Positions 25,303 to 35,972 of a stretch of 64,000 nt of DNA are shown one piece after another. Under the pieces are notes generated by a model that was given only the letters and a program-made list of their open reading frames with translations, ran no database searches and was not told the origin of the DNA. The position numbers and the translations under genes are program-made. The DNA is taken from the NCBI GenBank assembly GCA_002726205.1, contig PBSL01000049.1, positions 1-64,000 of the forward strand. The letters are read 5' to 3'. The stretch is from Planctomycetaceae bacterium. GTDB taxonomy: Bacteria; Planctomycetota; Planctomycetia; Planctomycetales; Planctomycetaceae. Each line of letters opens with the position of its first letter. The first letter of the stretch is position 1.

Positions 25303-26379
25303 ATGACCAGTGCCACGATCGTATTGTTGCCCGGAGACGGGATCGGACCGGAAATCGTCGAACAGGGGCGGCGGGTGCTTGACGCGGTGGGCCTGCGTTG
25401 CGGCCACGAATTCGAGTTTGTCACTGCCGAGATCGGTGGCAAGGCTATCGACCGGATCGGCGATCCGTTGCCGCCGGAAACGCTGGCGGCATGTCGCGAC
25501 GGCAGTGCGATTCTGCTGGGCGCCGTCGGCGGGCCGAAATGGGATGATCCCTCGGCGAAGACCCGGCCCGAACAGGGACTACTGACACTTCGCAAGGAAC
25601 TGTGCCTGTTCGCCAATCTGCGTCCGATCACCGCACACGGACAACTCGTTGACGCTTCACCGTTGAAACGGGAAATCGTCGAGGGAGTGGATATTCTCTT
25701 CTTCCGTGAACTGACCGGAGGGATTTACTTCGGCGACTCGGGGCGTCGACAGGGTGAGGGAGGCGAGGCGGCCTTCAGCGAGATGGTCTACGAGACCGCC
25801 GAGATCGAGCGGATCGTGCGTTTGGCGGCCCGGGCCGCCCTCGGGCGACGCGGAAAATTGACCAGTGTCGACAAGGCCAACGTGCTCGAAGTCTCGCGAC
25901 TCTGGCGACAGGTGGCCCAGCGGGTGATGGAAGACGAGTTCCCGGAAATCGAGTACGAGGTGGTCCTGGTCGATGCGATGGCGATGCACCTGATCAGTCG
26001 ACCGAAGGATTTCGACGTCGTTGTGACCGGGAACATGTTTGGTGACATCCTGACCGACGAGGGGTCGATGTTGCCCGGATCACTGGGGTTGCTGCCGTCG
26101 GCCTCGCTGGGCGAATCCGGGCCGGGCCTCTACGAGCCGATTCACGGCAGTGCTCCGGACATCGCCGGGCAGGGGATTGCCAATCCACTGGCGACGATCC
26201 TGGCGGGTGCGATGCTGCTGCGACATTCGCTGGAACTGGTGGCAGAGGCCGAGATGGTTGAAGCGGCCGTCGCCGGTGTTCTCGACGGCGGCCACCGGAC
26301 CGCCGATATCGCTGCCGGAGGCGAGTCGCTCTCGACGGAGGCGATGGGTGACCTGGTGGTCGCGGCGGTCGCCGGCTAG
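25303..26379 (+). CDS. leuB: 3-isopropylmalate dehydrogenase
   Basis: Cytoplasmic NAD-dependent enzyme of leucine biosynthesis that oxidises and decarboxylates 3-isopropylmalate. The ATG at 25303 gives [15 protein letters not shown] at the N-terminus; the longer frame is not leader-like. Other signatures are [12 protein letters not shown], the substrate/metal segment [18 protein letters not shown], and [19 protein letters not shown]. Its 358 residues are normal. No other leu gene is adjacent, so it stands alone with its own promoter. The stop codon shares a CTAG with the convergent permease stop. Confidence 0.97.
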   Translation: MTSATIVLLPGDGIGPEIVEQGRRVLDAVGLRCGHEFEFVTAEIGGKAIDRIGDPLPPETLAACRDGSAILLGAVGGPKWDDPSAKTRPEQGLLTLRKELCLFANLRPITAHGQLVDASPLKREIVEGVDILFFRELTGGIYFGDSGRRQGEGGEAAFSEMVYETAEIERIVRLAARAALGRRGKLTSVDKANVLEVSRLWRQVAQRVMEDEFPEIEYEVVLVDAMAMHLISRPKDFDVVVTGNMFGDILTDEGSMLPGSLGLLPSASLGESGPGLYEPIHGSAPDIAGQGIANPLATILAGAMLLRHSLELVAEAEMVEAAVAGVLDGGHRTADIAAGGESLSTEAMGDLVVAAVAG

Positions 26380-28184
26380 GACTGTCCGGCCAGGTGCCGC
26401 AACTTGCGCCCGATGCCGAAATAGGTGACGACGATCATGGTCGAGAGCACGACGATCGTTGTCAGTTGACTGAGGATCAAGGCTCCCCCCGGACCGCCCC
26501 GGGTGCGCATGCCGACGATCATCATCACCATCGCCATGCCCCAGGAACCGACCACATACAGGAAGAACGAGCTGATGAAGGCCAGGGCCACATAACCCCA
26601 GCGAACCGTGAGAGCGAAAAAGGCGCTGAGTTCCACGAACAGGATCAAGTGAAGACCCATCTGCAAGGGGATCATCATCACGAACACTGCGGTTTCGGGA
26701 TTCGACGAATCGAATGGTGACGACAGCGATTCCCAGACCGAAGTGAAGAACAGGCTGGCTCCGATTGCGGTGAAAATCCCGACCGGGATCAAGGCCAGGA
26801 TCCCTCCCAGGACTTTCGACCAGCCGAGTGCAGCCACCGATCGGGGCAGCAGCATCAGGCCGGGAAGTGTCTGCCACTGGATCTCGGTTCGAAACCCCCG
26901 GCCGATGTTCGATGCCAGTTCCATGGTGCCGGCAAGGATCCCGATTCCAAGCATCCAGCCACCCAGCGTGGTCCAACTCCAGCTCGCCCCGGAAAAGTCG
27001 ATCAGGAACACGAGCATCGCGGTGATCAGGCTGTAGAGCGTCATGCGGAAGGCCAATCCGATGGCTCCACCGGACACGAAATTCAGGTCTTTCCAGGCCG
27101 GCGCCAGAACGCCGGGCCAGCATCCGCCGATCGCGCCCCGACGTGATCCGGGACTGAGTACTGACACCAGCAGGACGCCCAGCGGGACAAGCGCCGCCAG
27201 GCCGATCGATTCCCAGAGGACCCATTCATGTGGGACGCTGTCGAATCCGTTCTGCAGATCGCCCCGGAACCAGCTGAAGGCCAGGAAAACGATCGCCAGC
27301 CCGGGGATGACGACGAACAGTGCCATCGGCAGGGCGCGCAGTCGGAGACCACCTCGAACACGCAACAGTCGCCCGCCACGTTCGGGACCGGGTGTGTGTG
27401 GTTGCCGCGTGAAGCGCTCAAAACACAGCCACGCCAGCAGAAATGCGGCCGCCCCGCCGACCAGGTGGGCGTAGAACTGGATCCCGACCGCGCCACCGGA
27501 AAACCCGATCATCATCACGCTTTGCAGTCGCCCAACGACCGACCAGATCGAGACCCAGCCGACCCGGTCCTGGGCGGCCTGCATCAACGGTCCCGTGCCG
27601 CCTGACGACCTGGTGATCCACAGGAGCAATTGCAGGAGCAGGGGCATCCAGATGATCGTGTGCATCAGGGCCACTGCCGAACGAGTCCGTGCGGCCACGA
27701 CACTGCAGAAAAGCCCCATTCCCGACATCAGCACGATGTAGCCGGCCAGGGTGATGTAGGTGGCCTGGATCTGTCGAGGCAGGATGCCGCCGAGAGTGAC
27801 GGCGAGTTGTACGAATGGATACTGGATGGCCAGCAACAGCAACGCGTTGATCAGTCGGGGGCCGAGTTTTCCCAGCAGGATCCCGACAGCACTCACGCCG
27901 GCCATCTTCAGCAGCCCCAGCGTCTGCTCCTCTTTCTCCTCGGTGATCGACGACGTGAAGAAACTCGTCCCGGCCAGTGTGATGAAGACGAAATTCGTGT
28001 AACTGATCAACGAGAAGAACATCAGCCCCGGTGCCGTGCCGATCTCCAGCCGGCTGTTTGCCCAGGCGACGAACAGGAAGAACAGGAAGGCTCCCACCAG
28101 CAGGAACCTCAGCAGGTGCATCGGCCAACGGCGGCAATCGACACGCAAGCCGCGTGTGAACAGCGCGAGCGATCCCCGCATCAT
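26376..28184 (-). CDS. ABC-2 type transporter permease (module 2)
   Basis: 602-residue integral membrane protein with about a dozen hydrophobic segments, including an N-terminal [15 protein letters not shown] helix followed by an extended loop, as in ABC-2 permeases. Its start touches the stop of the ATPase gene (one shared base), so the two should be co-translated. It is the last gene of the long minus-strand chain. Exporter type and substrate are unknown. It parallels the permease at 31068-32864 in length and position, forming part of a duplicated module. Confidence 0.85.
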   Translation of the reverse strand: MMRGSLALFTRGLRVDCRRWPMHLLRFLLVGAFLFFLFVAWANSRLEIGTAPGLMFFSLISYTNFVFITLAGTSFFTSSITEEKEEQTLGLLKMAGVSAVGILLGKLGPRLINALLLLAIQYPFVQLAVTLGGILPRQIQATYITLAGYIVLMSGMGLFCSVVAARTRSAVALMHTIIWMPLLLQLLLWITRSSGGTGPLMQAAQDRVGWVSIWSVVGRLQSVMMIGFSGGAVGIQFYAHLVGGAAAFLLAWLCFERFTRQPHTPGPERGGRLLRVRGGLRLRALPMALFVVIPGLAIVFLAFSWFRGDLQNGFDSVPHEWVLWESIGLAALVPLGVLLVSVLSPGSRRGAIGGCWPGVLAPAWKDLNFVSGGAIGLAFRMTLYSLITAMLVFLIDFSGASWSWTTLGGWMLGIGILAGTMELASNIGRGFRTEIQWQTLPGLMLLPRSVAALGWSKVLGGILALIPVGIFTAIGASLFFTSVWESLSSPFDSSNPETAVFVMMIPLQMGLHLILFVELSAFFALTVRWGYVALAFISSFFLYVVGSWGMAMVMMIVGMRTRGGPGGALILSQLTTIVVLSTMIVVTYFGIGRKLRHLAGQS

Positions 28185-29203
28185 CAGCGGACTCCCTGTT
28201 CGGTCAGGTCCATGAAGGCCTCGTTGAGGTGCCTGAGGTCCTTCTGGAAACTTTCGAGTGGAACCTCGAGATTCAAGACGGCGGCCAGCAGGACATTGGC
28301 CGAGGTGATCTGCGATGAGCAGGTGACCCGGTACTCGAGCGTCTCCTCGACACGAGTGACCGAATCGACTTCATCGAGGCCCAGCAGCCGCTCCTCGAAT
28401 CGTTCCTGGGGTTCGGCGATCGTCAGGCGGTACATCGAGGACTCGGTGTTTTGCTCGAGCAGCCTCCGCATTCTCCCGGTGTATTTGACCCGGCCCCGAT
28501 CGATGATCGTGACGCTGTCGCAGAGTTCGGCGAGTTCGCTGAGAATATGGGAGCTGATGAAGATGGTCTTGCCCATCTGTCGCAAGGCCCGAAGAATCTC
28601 CATCAGTTCGATACGGGCCCTGGGGTCGAGCCCACTGGCGGGCTCGTCGAGCAGCAGCAGGTCGGGGTCGTTGATCAGGACCCTTGCCAGGCCGACGCGC
28701 TGTTGCATGCCTCGGGACAGCCCGTTGATCGGACTGTCGGCGCGGCCGTCCATGTCGGTCAGGGCGAGCACGTCGCCGATGACCGTGCGACGGTCGGCGA
28801 CGGCCAGTCCGTAGGCCGCGGCAAAAAAATCGAGATACTCGGTGACGGTCATCTGACGGTACATGCTGAAGTGGTCGGGCATGAACCCGATCTGCTGGCG
28901 GACCGCCTTGGTGTCTTTGAGCACGTCCTTGCCAAAGACCTGGACCGAGCCGGACTGGGGTTGCAGCAGTGTGCAGATCAGTTTCAGGGCCGTCGTCTTG
29001 CCGGCACCATTGGGGCCGACGAACCCGTGCAGCGAACGTGGCATGACCTGGAAATTGACTTGATGCAGCGCCTGATGGTTCTTGAAAGAATGATTGAGGT
29101 CCCGGACATCGATGGCCACCGCATCGCCTGGCAGCATTCCCGACGAGGGGTCCGGGGACATCGCTTCAATCGCCGGATTGCCGGTGGGCGTTGGATCATT
29201 CAT
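28184..29203 (-). CDS. ABC transporter ATP-binding protein (module 2)
   Basis: 339-residue nucleotide-binding subunit with Walker A GPNGAGKTT, Q-loop region IGFMPDH, signature LSRGMQQR and Walker B LLLLDEPASGLDP, then an H-loop region (FISSHILSELAELC). The C-terminal ~100 residues are an accessory domain like those in NatA/GldA-type exporters. The LSRGM signature and C-terminal extension are shared with the ATPase at 32861-33793. It works with the adjacent permease and probably the membrane protein at 29203-31071. Confidence 0.93.
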   Translation of the reverse strand: MNDPTPTGNPAIEAMSPDPSSGMLPGDAVAIDVRDLNHSFKNHQALHQVNFQVMPRSLHGFVGPNGAGKTTALKLICTLLQPQSGSVQVFGKDVLKDTKAVRQQIGFMPDHFSMYRQMTVTEYLDFFAAAYGLAVADRRTVIGDVLALTDMDGRADSPINGLSRGMQQRVGLARVLINDPDLLLLDEPASGLDPRARIELMEILRALRQMGKTIFISSHILSELAELCDSVTIIDRGRVKYTGRMRRLLEQNTESSMYRLTIAEPQERFEERLLGLDEVDSVTRVEETLEYRVTCSSQITSANVLLAAVLNLEVPLESFQKDLRHLNEAFMDLTEQGVR

Positions 29204-31071
29204 CAGGGTGTTCCTAGCGGGATGATCAGGTCCTGGACAAACAACACCTGGCCGACCTGGTGCCGGAGTTGCGGATTGTCGACATGGAAGGACTCGGGCT
29301 GGTCGGCGAGCAGCAACAGGCGGAGCCGGTCGGAACGAAGTGCTTCTTTCAGAGTCGGATCGAGCTGTCGGAGCATTTCGGACAGCAACGGTTGGTGCAT
29401 TTCCTCGAAGAGTTGTTCGGTCGGCCGATGCTGGGTGTCCCAGAACCGGGAGTTGGCCATGGCGAACTGATTGGGTTGTTTTTTCAGTGTCGAGACATGG
29501 CCGAGCTTGTTTCCCAGGACCAACTCGCGACCATCGCTTGATGGTTTCAACTGGAAGACCGTCAGGTTGCCGATGACCCAGGACTTTCTGAGCGTGGAAA
29601 TTGGGGAGGTAGGCTGCAACTGCAGGGACAGCTTTTCGAGGGATCGATCATCAGCGAACCTGATTCGAGCGATTTCGATGTCCCAGGACGGGCCGCTGGC
29701 TTTCATCCGATGGAGAAATGGTCGCATCGTAAACGGTGGAATGTCGACTTCCATCCGTCCTCCCGGTCCGTTGTCGATCGAACCGGCAACGGCGTGGTTG
29801 TTGCCAGGCGTGGCATAAAGCAGGCCGCTGTTGCGCCGGTTGATCGTTGTCTGGTCACGGGACGGATTGCCTCGGTCCGAGGAGTGTTCCGCGTGCGTGA
29901 TCGTGTAGCGACCACCGTCGGTCACGAAGACTCCGCTCCACTGCATCACGTCCCAGCGGTTGCCGCCGAGGTGGTGGGCCACGGCGACACTGTTGACCGT
30001 GGCGGTTTCGTCGTAGCCACGGGCACCGATGTAGGAGAAGCAGACGCTGAAGAGGCCGATCGTGGTCACCAGCGCGGCGAGAACGACGCGGTAGTCGGTT
30101 CGTGATCGTCCCAGTATCCAGCCTCCGGGAAACAACATTAGCCAGTAGACGATGCCGAGCAGAAAGATTGCCAGCCAGTTGTGGCGGGGCGTGGTCATTT
30201 GATTGAAGCGACTGAAGAACGAATTGTCGGACTCTTCGACGCCCACGCTCATCGCCGGTTTCGGGTCCACCTGGCCGCGGTCGGGCAGCGTCTGTTTGAG
30301 GAACGACCGGTCCAGTTCGAACCGGTTCCGCTGCTGATGTGTGATGACACCTCTTCCGATCCGGGAGATACCGCTTTCCGACGGCGTTGCGTCGTCGGCG
30401 GGTGCGTTGAGGACTTCCAGTGGGGCCGGGAAGCGTGGAAATACGCCGCCGGCCCCCTGCAGGACATGGACGTGACCGCCTCGGTACAGCCAGTCGCGAA
30501 AGGCCTCGCGTTGCGATTCTTGCCAGCGGGGTACGTGATCCAGAAACACCGTGTCCAGCGAGTCGGTGGCCGTGACCATTGGCGGAAACAATTCCTCGGA
30601 AAGTACCGGCACACCGAAAGATCCGCCGGAAAGCCCGTCCCGTTCCAGCAACAGCACCCGCGCCTTGGGTCCTTGCTTGGGGAAAGACTCCAATTCGATG
30701 GTTCCACGCTGCGTTCCACTCCATCGCAGCCTCCAGTTCCACACTTGCCCCATGTCGCCGTTGTCGAGAAACACGTAGAAGTGAACCCAACTTTTCTGTC
30801 CCGGTGCGAGTACCATCGCTTCGATCAACCCCGCCCCGATGCGGTTGCCCAGCTGGACCTCTTTTTCAAGGGTCAGAAACCCGGTAAAAGGATCGCCGGT
30901 CTCGTTGCGAACCAGTACGTGCACGGGCAGAAAACTCCGCCCGGTCGCGGTTCCATCGAATCCCCAGAGGACGTCGTCAATTTCGACGCCGTAGGCCGGT
31001 GCGGAGCTGAACAACAGCAGCGACAACAGGCCAAGGATGGTTCGCTGCAGCTTGGCCGCATTGATATTCAC
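29203..31071 (-). CDS. Membrane protein with GATase-like domain (module 2)
   Basis: 622 residues with a signal peptide (LQRTILGLLSLLLFSSAPAYG). A lumenal region follows with a segment resembling glutamine-amidotransferase-like folds (VFLDHVPRWQESQREAFRDW, then YRGGHVHVLQGAGG). Two or more membrane helices lie at about aa 297-350. The last ~270 residues form a second soluble domain. The organisation matches the protein at 33797-35965, and both are followed directly by an ABC ATPase and permease. The arrangement recalls GldG-type accessory subunits of exporters. No catalytic triad can be recognised, so the domain is probably structural or binding. Function unknown. Confidence 0.75.
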   Translation of the reverse strand: MNINAAKLQRTILGLLSLLLFSSAPAYGVEIDDVLWGFDGTATGRSFLPVHVLVRNETGDPFTGFLTLEKEVQLGNRIGAGLIEAMVLAPGQKSWVHFYVFLDNGDMGQVWNWRLRWSGTQRGTIELESFPKQGPKARVLLLERDGLSGGSFGVPVLSEELFPPMVTATDSLDTVFLDHVPRWQESQREAFRDWLYRGGHVHVLQGAGGVFPRFPAPLEVLNAPADDATPSESGISRIGRGVITHQQRNRFELDRSFLKQTLPDRGQVDPKPAMSVGVEESDNSFFSRFNQMTTPRHNWLAIFLLGIVYWLMLFPGGWILGRSRTDYRVVLAALVTTIGLFSVCFSYIGARGYDETATVNSVAVAHHLGGNRWDVMQWSGVFVTDGGRYTITHAEHSSDRGNPSRDQTTINRRNSGLLYATPGNNHAVAGSIDNGPGGRMEVDIPPFTMRPFLHRMKASGPSWDIEIARIRFADDRSLEKLSLQLQPTSPISTLRKSWVIGNLTVFQLKPSSDGRELVLGNKLGHVSTLKKQPNQFAMANSRFWDTQHRPTEQLFEEMHQPLLSEMLRQLDPTLKEALRSDRLRLLLLADQPESFHVDNPQLRHQVGQVLFVQDLIIPLGTP

Positions 31072-32864
31072 GCTGCCGGCTCCTTGGCGGTGGCTGCGGT
31101 GGCTGCGGTGGCTGCGGTGTGGCCGGAGAGGCGACCGAGCAGTCGGTCAGCCTGGGACAGGCATCGGCGCCGCAGTCCGTACCAGACCAGGCCGTAGAAG
31201 CTGAAGTTGACGATAGAGAACAGGAGAATGGGAGAGATTCCACCATAGGTCAGGGGTTCGGCCAGTCCGCGGGTTTCGTTCATCATGATCATCACCGAGG
31301 GTGAACAGAGTAACGCGGGGACAGCGATCAGGGGTTTTTCGAGTAGGTGGAGCGTGATCATCTCGGCCTGTTTGCCAGCGACCAGGACCGGGAGGAAGGC
31401 CCAACCGAAAAGCACCATCAGGGTGATCAGCATTGCCCTCATCTGCGATCGTGACTTGATCCCGATCACGAACGCGATCCAGCTGCACAGAGGAAGGTAG
31501 ACCAGGACCGAGAGCAGGGCACACAGGAAGTAGTCGAAGTGCTGGAACACTGCGACGACGGTGGCCAGCGGAACGGTAATGATCGCCAGGGCCCCGTCTT
31601 CGAGTCCGGGTGTCCCGGTCGCAAACCACGCCTCGAACAGGAAGATCGTAACCAGTGGAACCGTCAACACCAGCATCAGGCGGCGGATGCCGAGATGTTT
31701 CTGTCGTACGATCTCGTGGCTGTCCATCGTCGAGGCGAGCAGGAGATCGAGTGTCTGGTGCGAGCGTTCGCTGCTGATCAGGCTGGTGGCCTGGACGGTG
31801 ATCAGCAACACCCCCAGAGCCCAGACGACGTAAAGAGCTTCGGCCGCGACTCCCAGACGCGTCTGGTAGGCCATGCCGGCAACGGCGGCTAGGATCAGGA
31901 ATAGCGGCGTCTCGATCGAAACCAGCACCCGGACCAGATAACGGGTGGTCCCGAGGGATTTCTTTTGAGTTTCACGCCAGGTGATCGGCATGAAGTCGGG
32001 CAGGAGCGCGTCGTCACGGATCAACACGACACCCCCGGTCGTGATGTCGTTGAGCCAGAAAAAGAACCGGTCGAGTCGGCGGAAAAGTTCGAGTACCAGG
32101 TTCTTGCGAGCGACCTGGGCCCGGTGGACCAGGAAGTATCGTCCGAGCAGGAAATAGGAGACGGCCGGGACCAGCAACACCGCCGACTGGATTGCCAGGA
32201 GTTGGCTGTTGTCGGTTGTCAGCGTGAGCGGGCTGATCTTGCCGATCGTGGCCGTGGCCGTCGTCATCGCCACGACAGCCAGGACGGGACAACTGATCAG
32301 GCCGATCGTGTAGGTGCCGATGAATGCCGAGACCGTCGTCCCGGCCCAGCTCGAGCACATCAGTCCCAGCGTGCCGATGTGGACACAGATCACCGCCAGC
32401 AGGCAGATTCCACTGATGAGCTCGACGATCGATACCCCGCCGAGCGAGTAGGCAAAGGCCAGCAGTGGCATCGAGAGCAGCAGGAAGCTGAGCATCGGGA
32501 CCAGGCGGCCGAGCAACTTCTCGAAGAGAATCGTGAAGGGACCGAGACGGGTCACCAGTAACACGGCCAGTGAATCCCGTTCCTTCTCGGAGGTGATCGC
32601 ACCGCAGGAAAGTGGGGGGAGGAACAGCAAAACGCCGAGGAGTTGCAGCAACACGACCTGTTCGAACATCAGTTTGCCACTGCCCAATGCGGAAAACGTG
32701 CTCGCCCCGCTGTTGGCCAGGATTCGCTCGAACTGCCAGAACGCGATCACAAACAGCAGCGTGGCATAGACAATACGTACGACGTAGGTCCGTGGCCGAG
32801 ACGCCTGCTCGACGAGTTCTTTTGCCAACAGGGGCAGTCCCAACCGGGGTGTCCGCCAATTCAT
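31068..32864 (-). CDS. ABC-2 type transporter permease (module 1)
   Basis: 598-residue polytopic protein with many hydrophobic helices. The cytosolic phrase LLVTRLGPFTILFEKLLGRL, following GAITSEKERDSLAVLL, is characteristic of ABC-2 permeases. A second EKERDSL-like motif, SSERSHQTLDLLLAS, in the second half indicates two internal halves. The C-terminus has an Ala/Thr repeat (TAATAATAAT). It overlaps both its upstream ATPase gene and its downstream neighbour by 4 bases. Substrate unknown. Confidence 0.88.
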   Translation of the reverse strand: MNWRTPRLGLPLLAKELVEQASRPRTYVVRIVYATLLFVIAFWQFERILANSGASTFSALGSGKLMFEQVVLLQLLGVLLFLPPLSCGAITSEKERDSLAVLLVTRLGPFTILFEKLLGRLVPMLSFLLLSMPLLAFAYSLGGVSIVELISGICLLAVICVHIGTLGLMCSSWAGTTVSAFIGTYTIGLISCPVLAVVAMTTATATIGKISPLTLTTDNSQLLAIQSAVLLVPAVSYFLLGRYFLVHRAQVARKNLVLELFRRLDRFFFWLNDITTGGVVLIRDDALLPDFMPITWRETQKKSLGTTRYLVRVLVSIETPLFLILAAVAGMAYQTRLGVAAEALYVVWALGVLLITVQATSLISSERSHQTLDLLLASTMDSHEIVRQKHLGIRRLMLVLTVPLVTIFLFEAWFATGTPGLEDGALAIITVPLATVVAVFQHFDYFLCALLSVLVYLPLCSWIAFVIGIKSRSQMRAMLITLMVLFGWAFLPVLVAGKQAEMITLHLLEKPLIAVPALLCSPSVMIMMNETRGLAEPLTYGGISPILLFSIVNFSFYGLVWYGLRRRCLSQADRLLGRLSGHTAATAATAATAKEPAA

Positions 32865-33793
32865 GCGGTCTTGCCCTCGGTCAGTTTCATGAACGCGGTC
32901 TCCATGTCCATGGCCTCGGGTTGGAACATGTGGATCCGGACTCCCAGGCTGCAGAGGGACTCGTGAAGAGTCTCGACGGCTGCGGGATTGTCACGAAGAC
33001 GAATCGCGATGCGATCCACCTGTTGCTCGACGTTTTCGACTCCCTCGATTTCCCGGATTTTCTCCAGGACCGCTTCGTCGGCACCGACCAAACGCACATG
33101 GACGATCCGCATCAGTTGCAGTTGTCGGTAGATGTCTTCCAGCGACCCCTGGGCCACCATCTGGCCGGCCTCGATGATTCCAACCCGTGTGCACAGGTGC
33201 GCCAGTTCGTGCAGGATGTGACTGGAAATCAGGATGGTTTTGCCCATCTCGGTCAGTGCCTTGAGCAGTTCTCGCACCTCGATACGGGCGCGGGGATCCA
33301 GGCCGCTGGCGGGCTCGTCGAGCAACAGCAACTGGGGATCGTGCAGCAGGACACGAGCCAGTGCCAGGCGTTGTTTCATTCCCCGGGAGAGCGAATCGAC
33401 CTGGTCGGAGATCTTGTGGGTGAGATCGGTCAACTCGAGAACGTTGCCGACGACCGTCTTGCGTTGTTTCCGGGGAATCCGATAGGCGGCGGCGAAGAAG
33501 TGAAGGTACTCGCGGACATTGAGGTCCTCGTAGACGCCGAAGAAGTCGGGCATATAGCCGATCTGTTCTCGAATCGCCCGGGGATTTGCGGCGACGTCGA
33601 TGCCGTTGATGCGGGCCGTGCCGGTGAAGTTGGGCAGCAGCGTGGCCAGGACCTTGATGGTGGTACTCTTGCCGGCCCCGTTGGGACCGATGAACCCGTA
33701 AACCTCCCCCTGCGGGATTTCGAGTGAGATCCCACGGACGGCGTGGATCGGGCCGTAATGGACGTGGAGATGTTCGATCGAAACAACGGGCAT
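32861..33793 (-). CDS. ABC transporter ATP-binding protein (module 1)
   Basis: 310-residue ATPase with Walker A GPNGAGKSTT, signature LSRGMKQRLALARVL, Walker B LLLLDEPASGLDP and ISSHILHELAHLC at the H-loop. A C-terminal regulatory-type domain runs from aa ~215. It overlaps the permease gene by 4 bases, so the pair is translationally coupled. It is closely similar in motif set to the ATPase at 28184-29203, as expected of tandem duplicates. Confidence 0.94.
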   Translation of the reverse strand: MPVVSIEHLHVHYGPIHAVRGISLEIPQGEVYGFIGPNGAGKSTTIKVLATLLPNFTGTARINGIDVAANPRAIREQIGYMPDFFGVYEDLNVREYLHFFAAAYRIPRKQRKTVVGNVLELTDLTHKISDQVDSLSRGMKQRLALARVLLHDPQLLLLDEPASGLDPRARIEVRELLKALTEMGKTILISSHILHELAHLCTRVGIIEAGQMVAQGSLEDIYRQLQLMRIVHVRLVGADEAVLEKIREIEGVENVEQQVDRIAIRLRDNPAAVETLHESLCSLGVRIHMFQPEAMDMETAFMKLTEGKTA

Positions 33794-33796
33794 GTG

Positions 33797-35965
33797 TCAC
33801 CGTCTGGGTGATATCGATGGCGTGGGCGGATTTGGTTGAGGAACTGCCCGTGCCACCGGGAACGGATCGTCGGTGTCGAAGGGACGGTCGATGTAGAGAT
33901 GCCGGTAGAGAATCAGATCATGGCCTTTGGTTCGGGCAATCACCAGCAGCCATTGCCCGGGATCGGTGGGATCGAGCATCACCAGATCCTCGAAGTTGTT
34001 GCCTCCATGAGGTCCGACCTGGGAGATGGTTGCGAAGACGCCCACGGGCGGACGCACGCAGATGTCCTGCAGGAAACTCGTCGTGGCGACTTCCGTCACC
34101 ACCGGCTTGCCCGGACCCTGGTTGCTGGGGCGTTCTCGATAATGATACCGGGGATCGTCCCATTCGGTCGTCGACGGGAACAGGGTGATCTGGGACTCTC
34201 CGATCCAGCGCGGTGGTCCTTCTCCATGGAGCAGCAGTGCCCCGCTGCGTTCACCGAAGCTGGTGCGAACCGATGCGATGAATTGACTCTGCGGTTTCCC
34301 GGGCACCGACAAGGCTTCCGGCTGAATTGAATCCCAGTCGAATGACGGGATTTCCTCGGCGGGTCCAATCCGAAAAATACGGTTCAGTTGAGGTGACCAC
34401 TGGGGCAGATCCTGGATCGCGGTGAATTCCCCCGGGATCAGACCAACGTACTCGGCAGGTTTTGCGAGATCCAGGTCCGAAAGTGCAAACGGGATGCTGC
34501 CGATCCGGTTCGTGCTGAACAGGAACCGCCGATGGTCGATCGGTGTGAACAGGCCCCGGCGGACCGTGGTCTCCTGGGTCGAGTGCTGGCCTTTGAGGTG
34601 GAGCTGGAACCGGTTCTCGCGGACCAGTGTTCCGTCGTCACCGATGTCGCGAAAGATCACACTCTTGGCATCCCCGGTCGTGCCCATGTAATCATGTGAC
34701 GTCCAGACGATCAGCAGGGTGAAGCCCAGGGTGACCAGCGGAAAGAAAAACCAGGTCAGCTTCCGCCGGCGGAAAATTCCGAGCAGGAAATAATCGACCG
34801 GTCCGATCACGACGACGTAACCGACCAACAGGGTTCCCAGCAGCCAAAGTGGAACGACCCGAAAATCGTCGGGAGTCAACCGGGCCAGCAGGCTGCCAAG
34901 GGTTTGAATTCTCGACTTGATCTCGGGAAGCGGGGGCGGGGTGCCCGGTCGAGGACGGACCACGACCCGGACCGAATCGCCCCGGGCGGGCAGATCGCGG
35001 CGGCGCTGGTGACGGCTCCAGAGAAAATCCACACTGCTCCGCCAGCCCGGCGATTCCCGGAAGGCCTTGCTCATCGGCCTGGACTGATGGACGACGACAC
35101 GTCCCAATCCCTTGCGGACACGGACGGGGCCGGAGTCAAGTCGGGGGCGGCCGTTGTCGTCGAGCGTGACACGATCGCCGGCCGATCGCGCCAGCCCGTT
35201 CAGGTACCCGGCATGAACCCGGCTGATCGGCTCGTCGAGAAACACGCACAGGCTGCCGCCGGCATCGACCCAGCGTTTCAGTGCGTCCATCTGGGGTCGA
35301 CGCAGGTCGCGAAACCCCTCCGGCAGTAAAACGATCAGGTTGTATTCGCACAGCCAAAGGGGATCATCGGGCAGATCTTCGGGGAAGATCCTCGCCGGGT
35401 AGGTGGCGATCAATCGACGGAGTGGATCATTGGGGTCGATCAGAATCGAGAAGTCCAGGGTGGCGGTGAAGGCGACTTCGTCGAGGGAGGTGGTTTGTTG
35501 CCACGGGTTGCAGAAGGCGACGACAAAGGACCGGCGGAATGCGCCGGCGACACGCATCGAGCGTTCTCCGAGGTCAAATGTCCCGAGATCACTGACAAAG
35601 TAAGCCTGGATGTCCAACGGGCTCAGGGGGTCGTTGGTCGTGAAGGTCGGCAACAGCGTCCGAAAACGGGCCCCCGAACTTGTCAGCACGGCCGGCGTGG
35701 TGGTGCGAAGTCGTCCGAGTTGTTCCTGGCCCTGCAGGACGTGGACTTCGAGATACCCTTTCGGCATGCCCTGGCCCTTCCACAACAGCGTCCAGTCGAT
35801 CGAGATCGGCGAACCGGTTCGAAGCTCCTGGAAGCGGCGGTGAAATTCCAGGGACAGCCGCGGATCGACATCCTGGGCCGGCAGCGTTCCGGTTGCTCCC
35901 AAAACGTTCAGGGCGAAGGCGAGGGTCAACGGCAGGGAGAAGTTTCGCAACATGGGCAATGACAC
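33797..35965 (-). CDS. Membrane protein with GATase-like domain (module 1)
   Basis: 722 residues with a signal peptide (MLRNFSLPLTLAFALNVLG). The N-terminal beta-rich region precedes a GATase-like segment (CEYNLIVLLPEGFRDLRRPQ, then VDAGGSLCVFLDEP). Two to three membrane helices (aa ~375-440) include VVVIGPVDYFLLGIFRRRKL, and a large C-terminal soluble domain follows. The RRRKLTWFFFPLVTLGF stretch aligns by eye with the equivalent membrane region of the module 2 protein. Its stop lies 3 bases from the ATPase start. It is presumed to be an accessory subunit of the exporter. Confidence 0.75.
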   Translation of the reverse strand: MSLPMLRNFSLPLTLAFALNVLGATGTLPAQDVDPRLSLEFHRRFQELRTGSPISIDWTLLWKGQGMPKGYLEVHVLQGQEQLGRLRTTTPAVLTSSGARFRTLLPTFTTNDPLSPLDIQAYFVSDLGTFDLGERSMRVAGAFRRSFVVAFCNPWQQTTSLDEVAFTATLDFSILIDPNDPLRRLIATYPARIFPEDLPDDPLWLCEYNLIVLLPEGFRDLRRPQMDALKRWVDAGGSLCVFLDEPISRVHAGYLNGLARSAGDRVTLDDNGRPRLDSGPVRVRKGLGRVVVHQSRPMSKAFRESPGWRSSVDFLWSRHQRRRDLPARGDSVRVVVRPRPGTPPPLPEIKSRIQTLGSLLARLTPDDFRVVPLWLLGTLLVGYVVVIGPVDYFLLGIFRRRKLTWFFFPLVTLGFTLLIVWTSHDYMGTTGDAKSVIFRDIGDDGTLVRENRFQLHLKGQHSTQETTVRRGLFTPIDHRRFLFSTNRIGSIPFALSDLDLAKPAEYVGLIPGEFTAIQDLPQWSPQLNRIFRIGPAEEIPSFDWDSIQPEALSVPGKPQSQFIASVRTSFGERSGALLLHGEGPPRWIGESQITLFPSTTEWDDPRYHYRERPSNQGPGKPVVTEVATTSFLQDICVRPPVGVFATISQVGPHGGNNFEDLVMLDPTDPGQWLLVIARTKGHDLILYRHLYIDRPFDTDDPFPVARAVPQPNPPTPSISPRR

Positions 35966-35972
35966 CGAAGGG

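Noticed and set aside
28451-29470. 339-aa plus-strand frame
   Set aside because: Shadow of the ABC ATPase gene; no motif in its translation.
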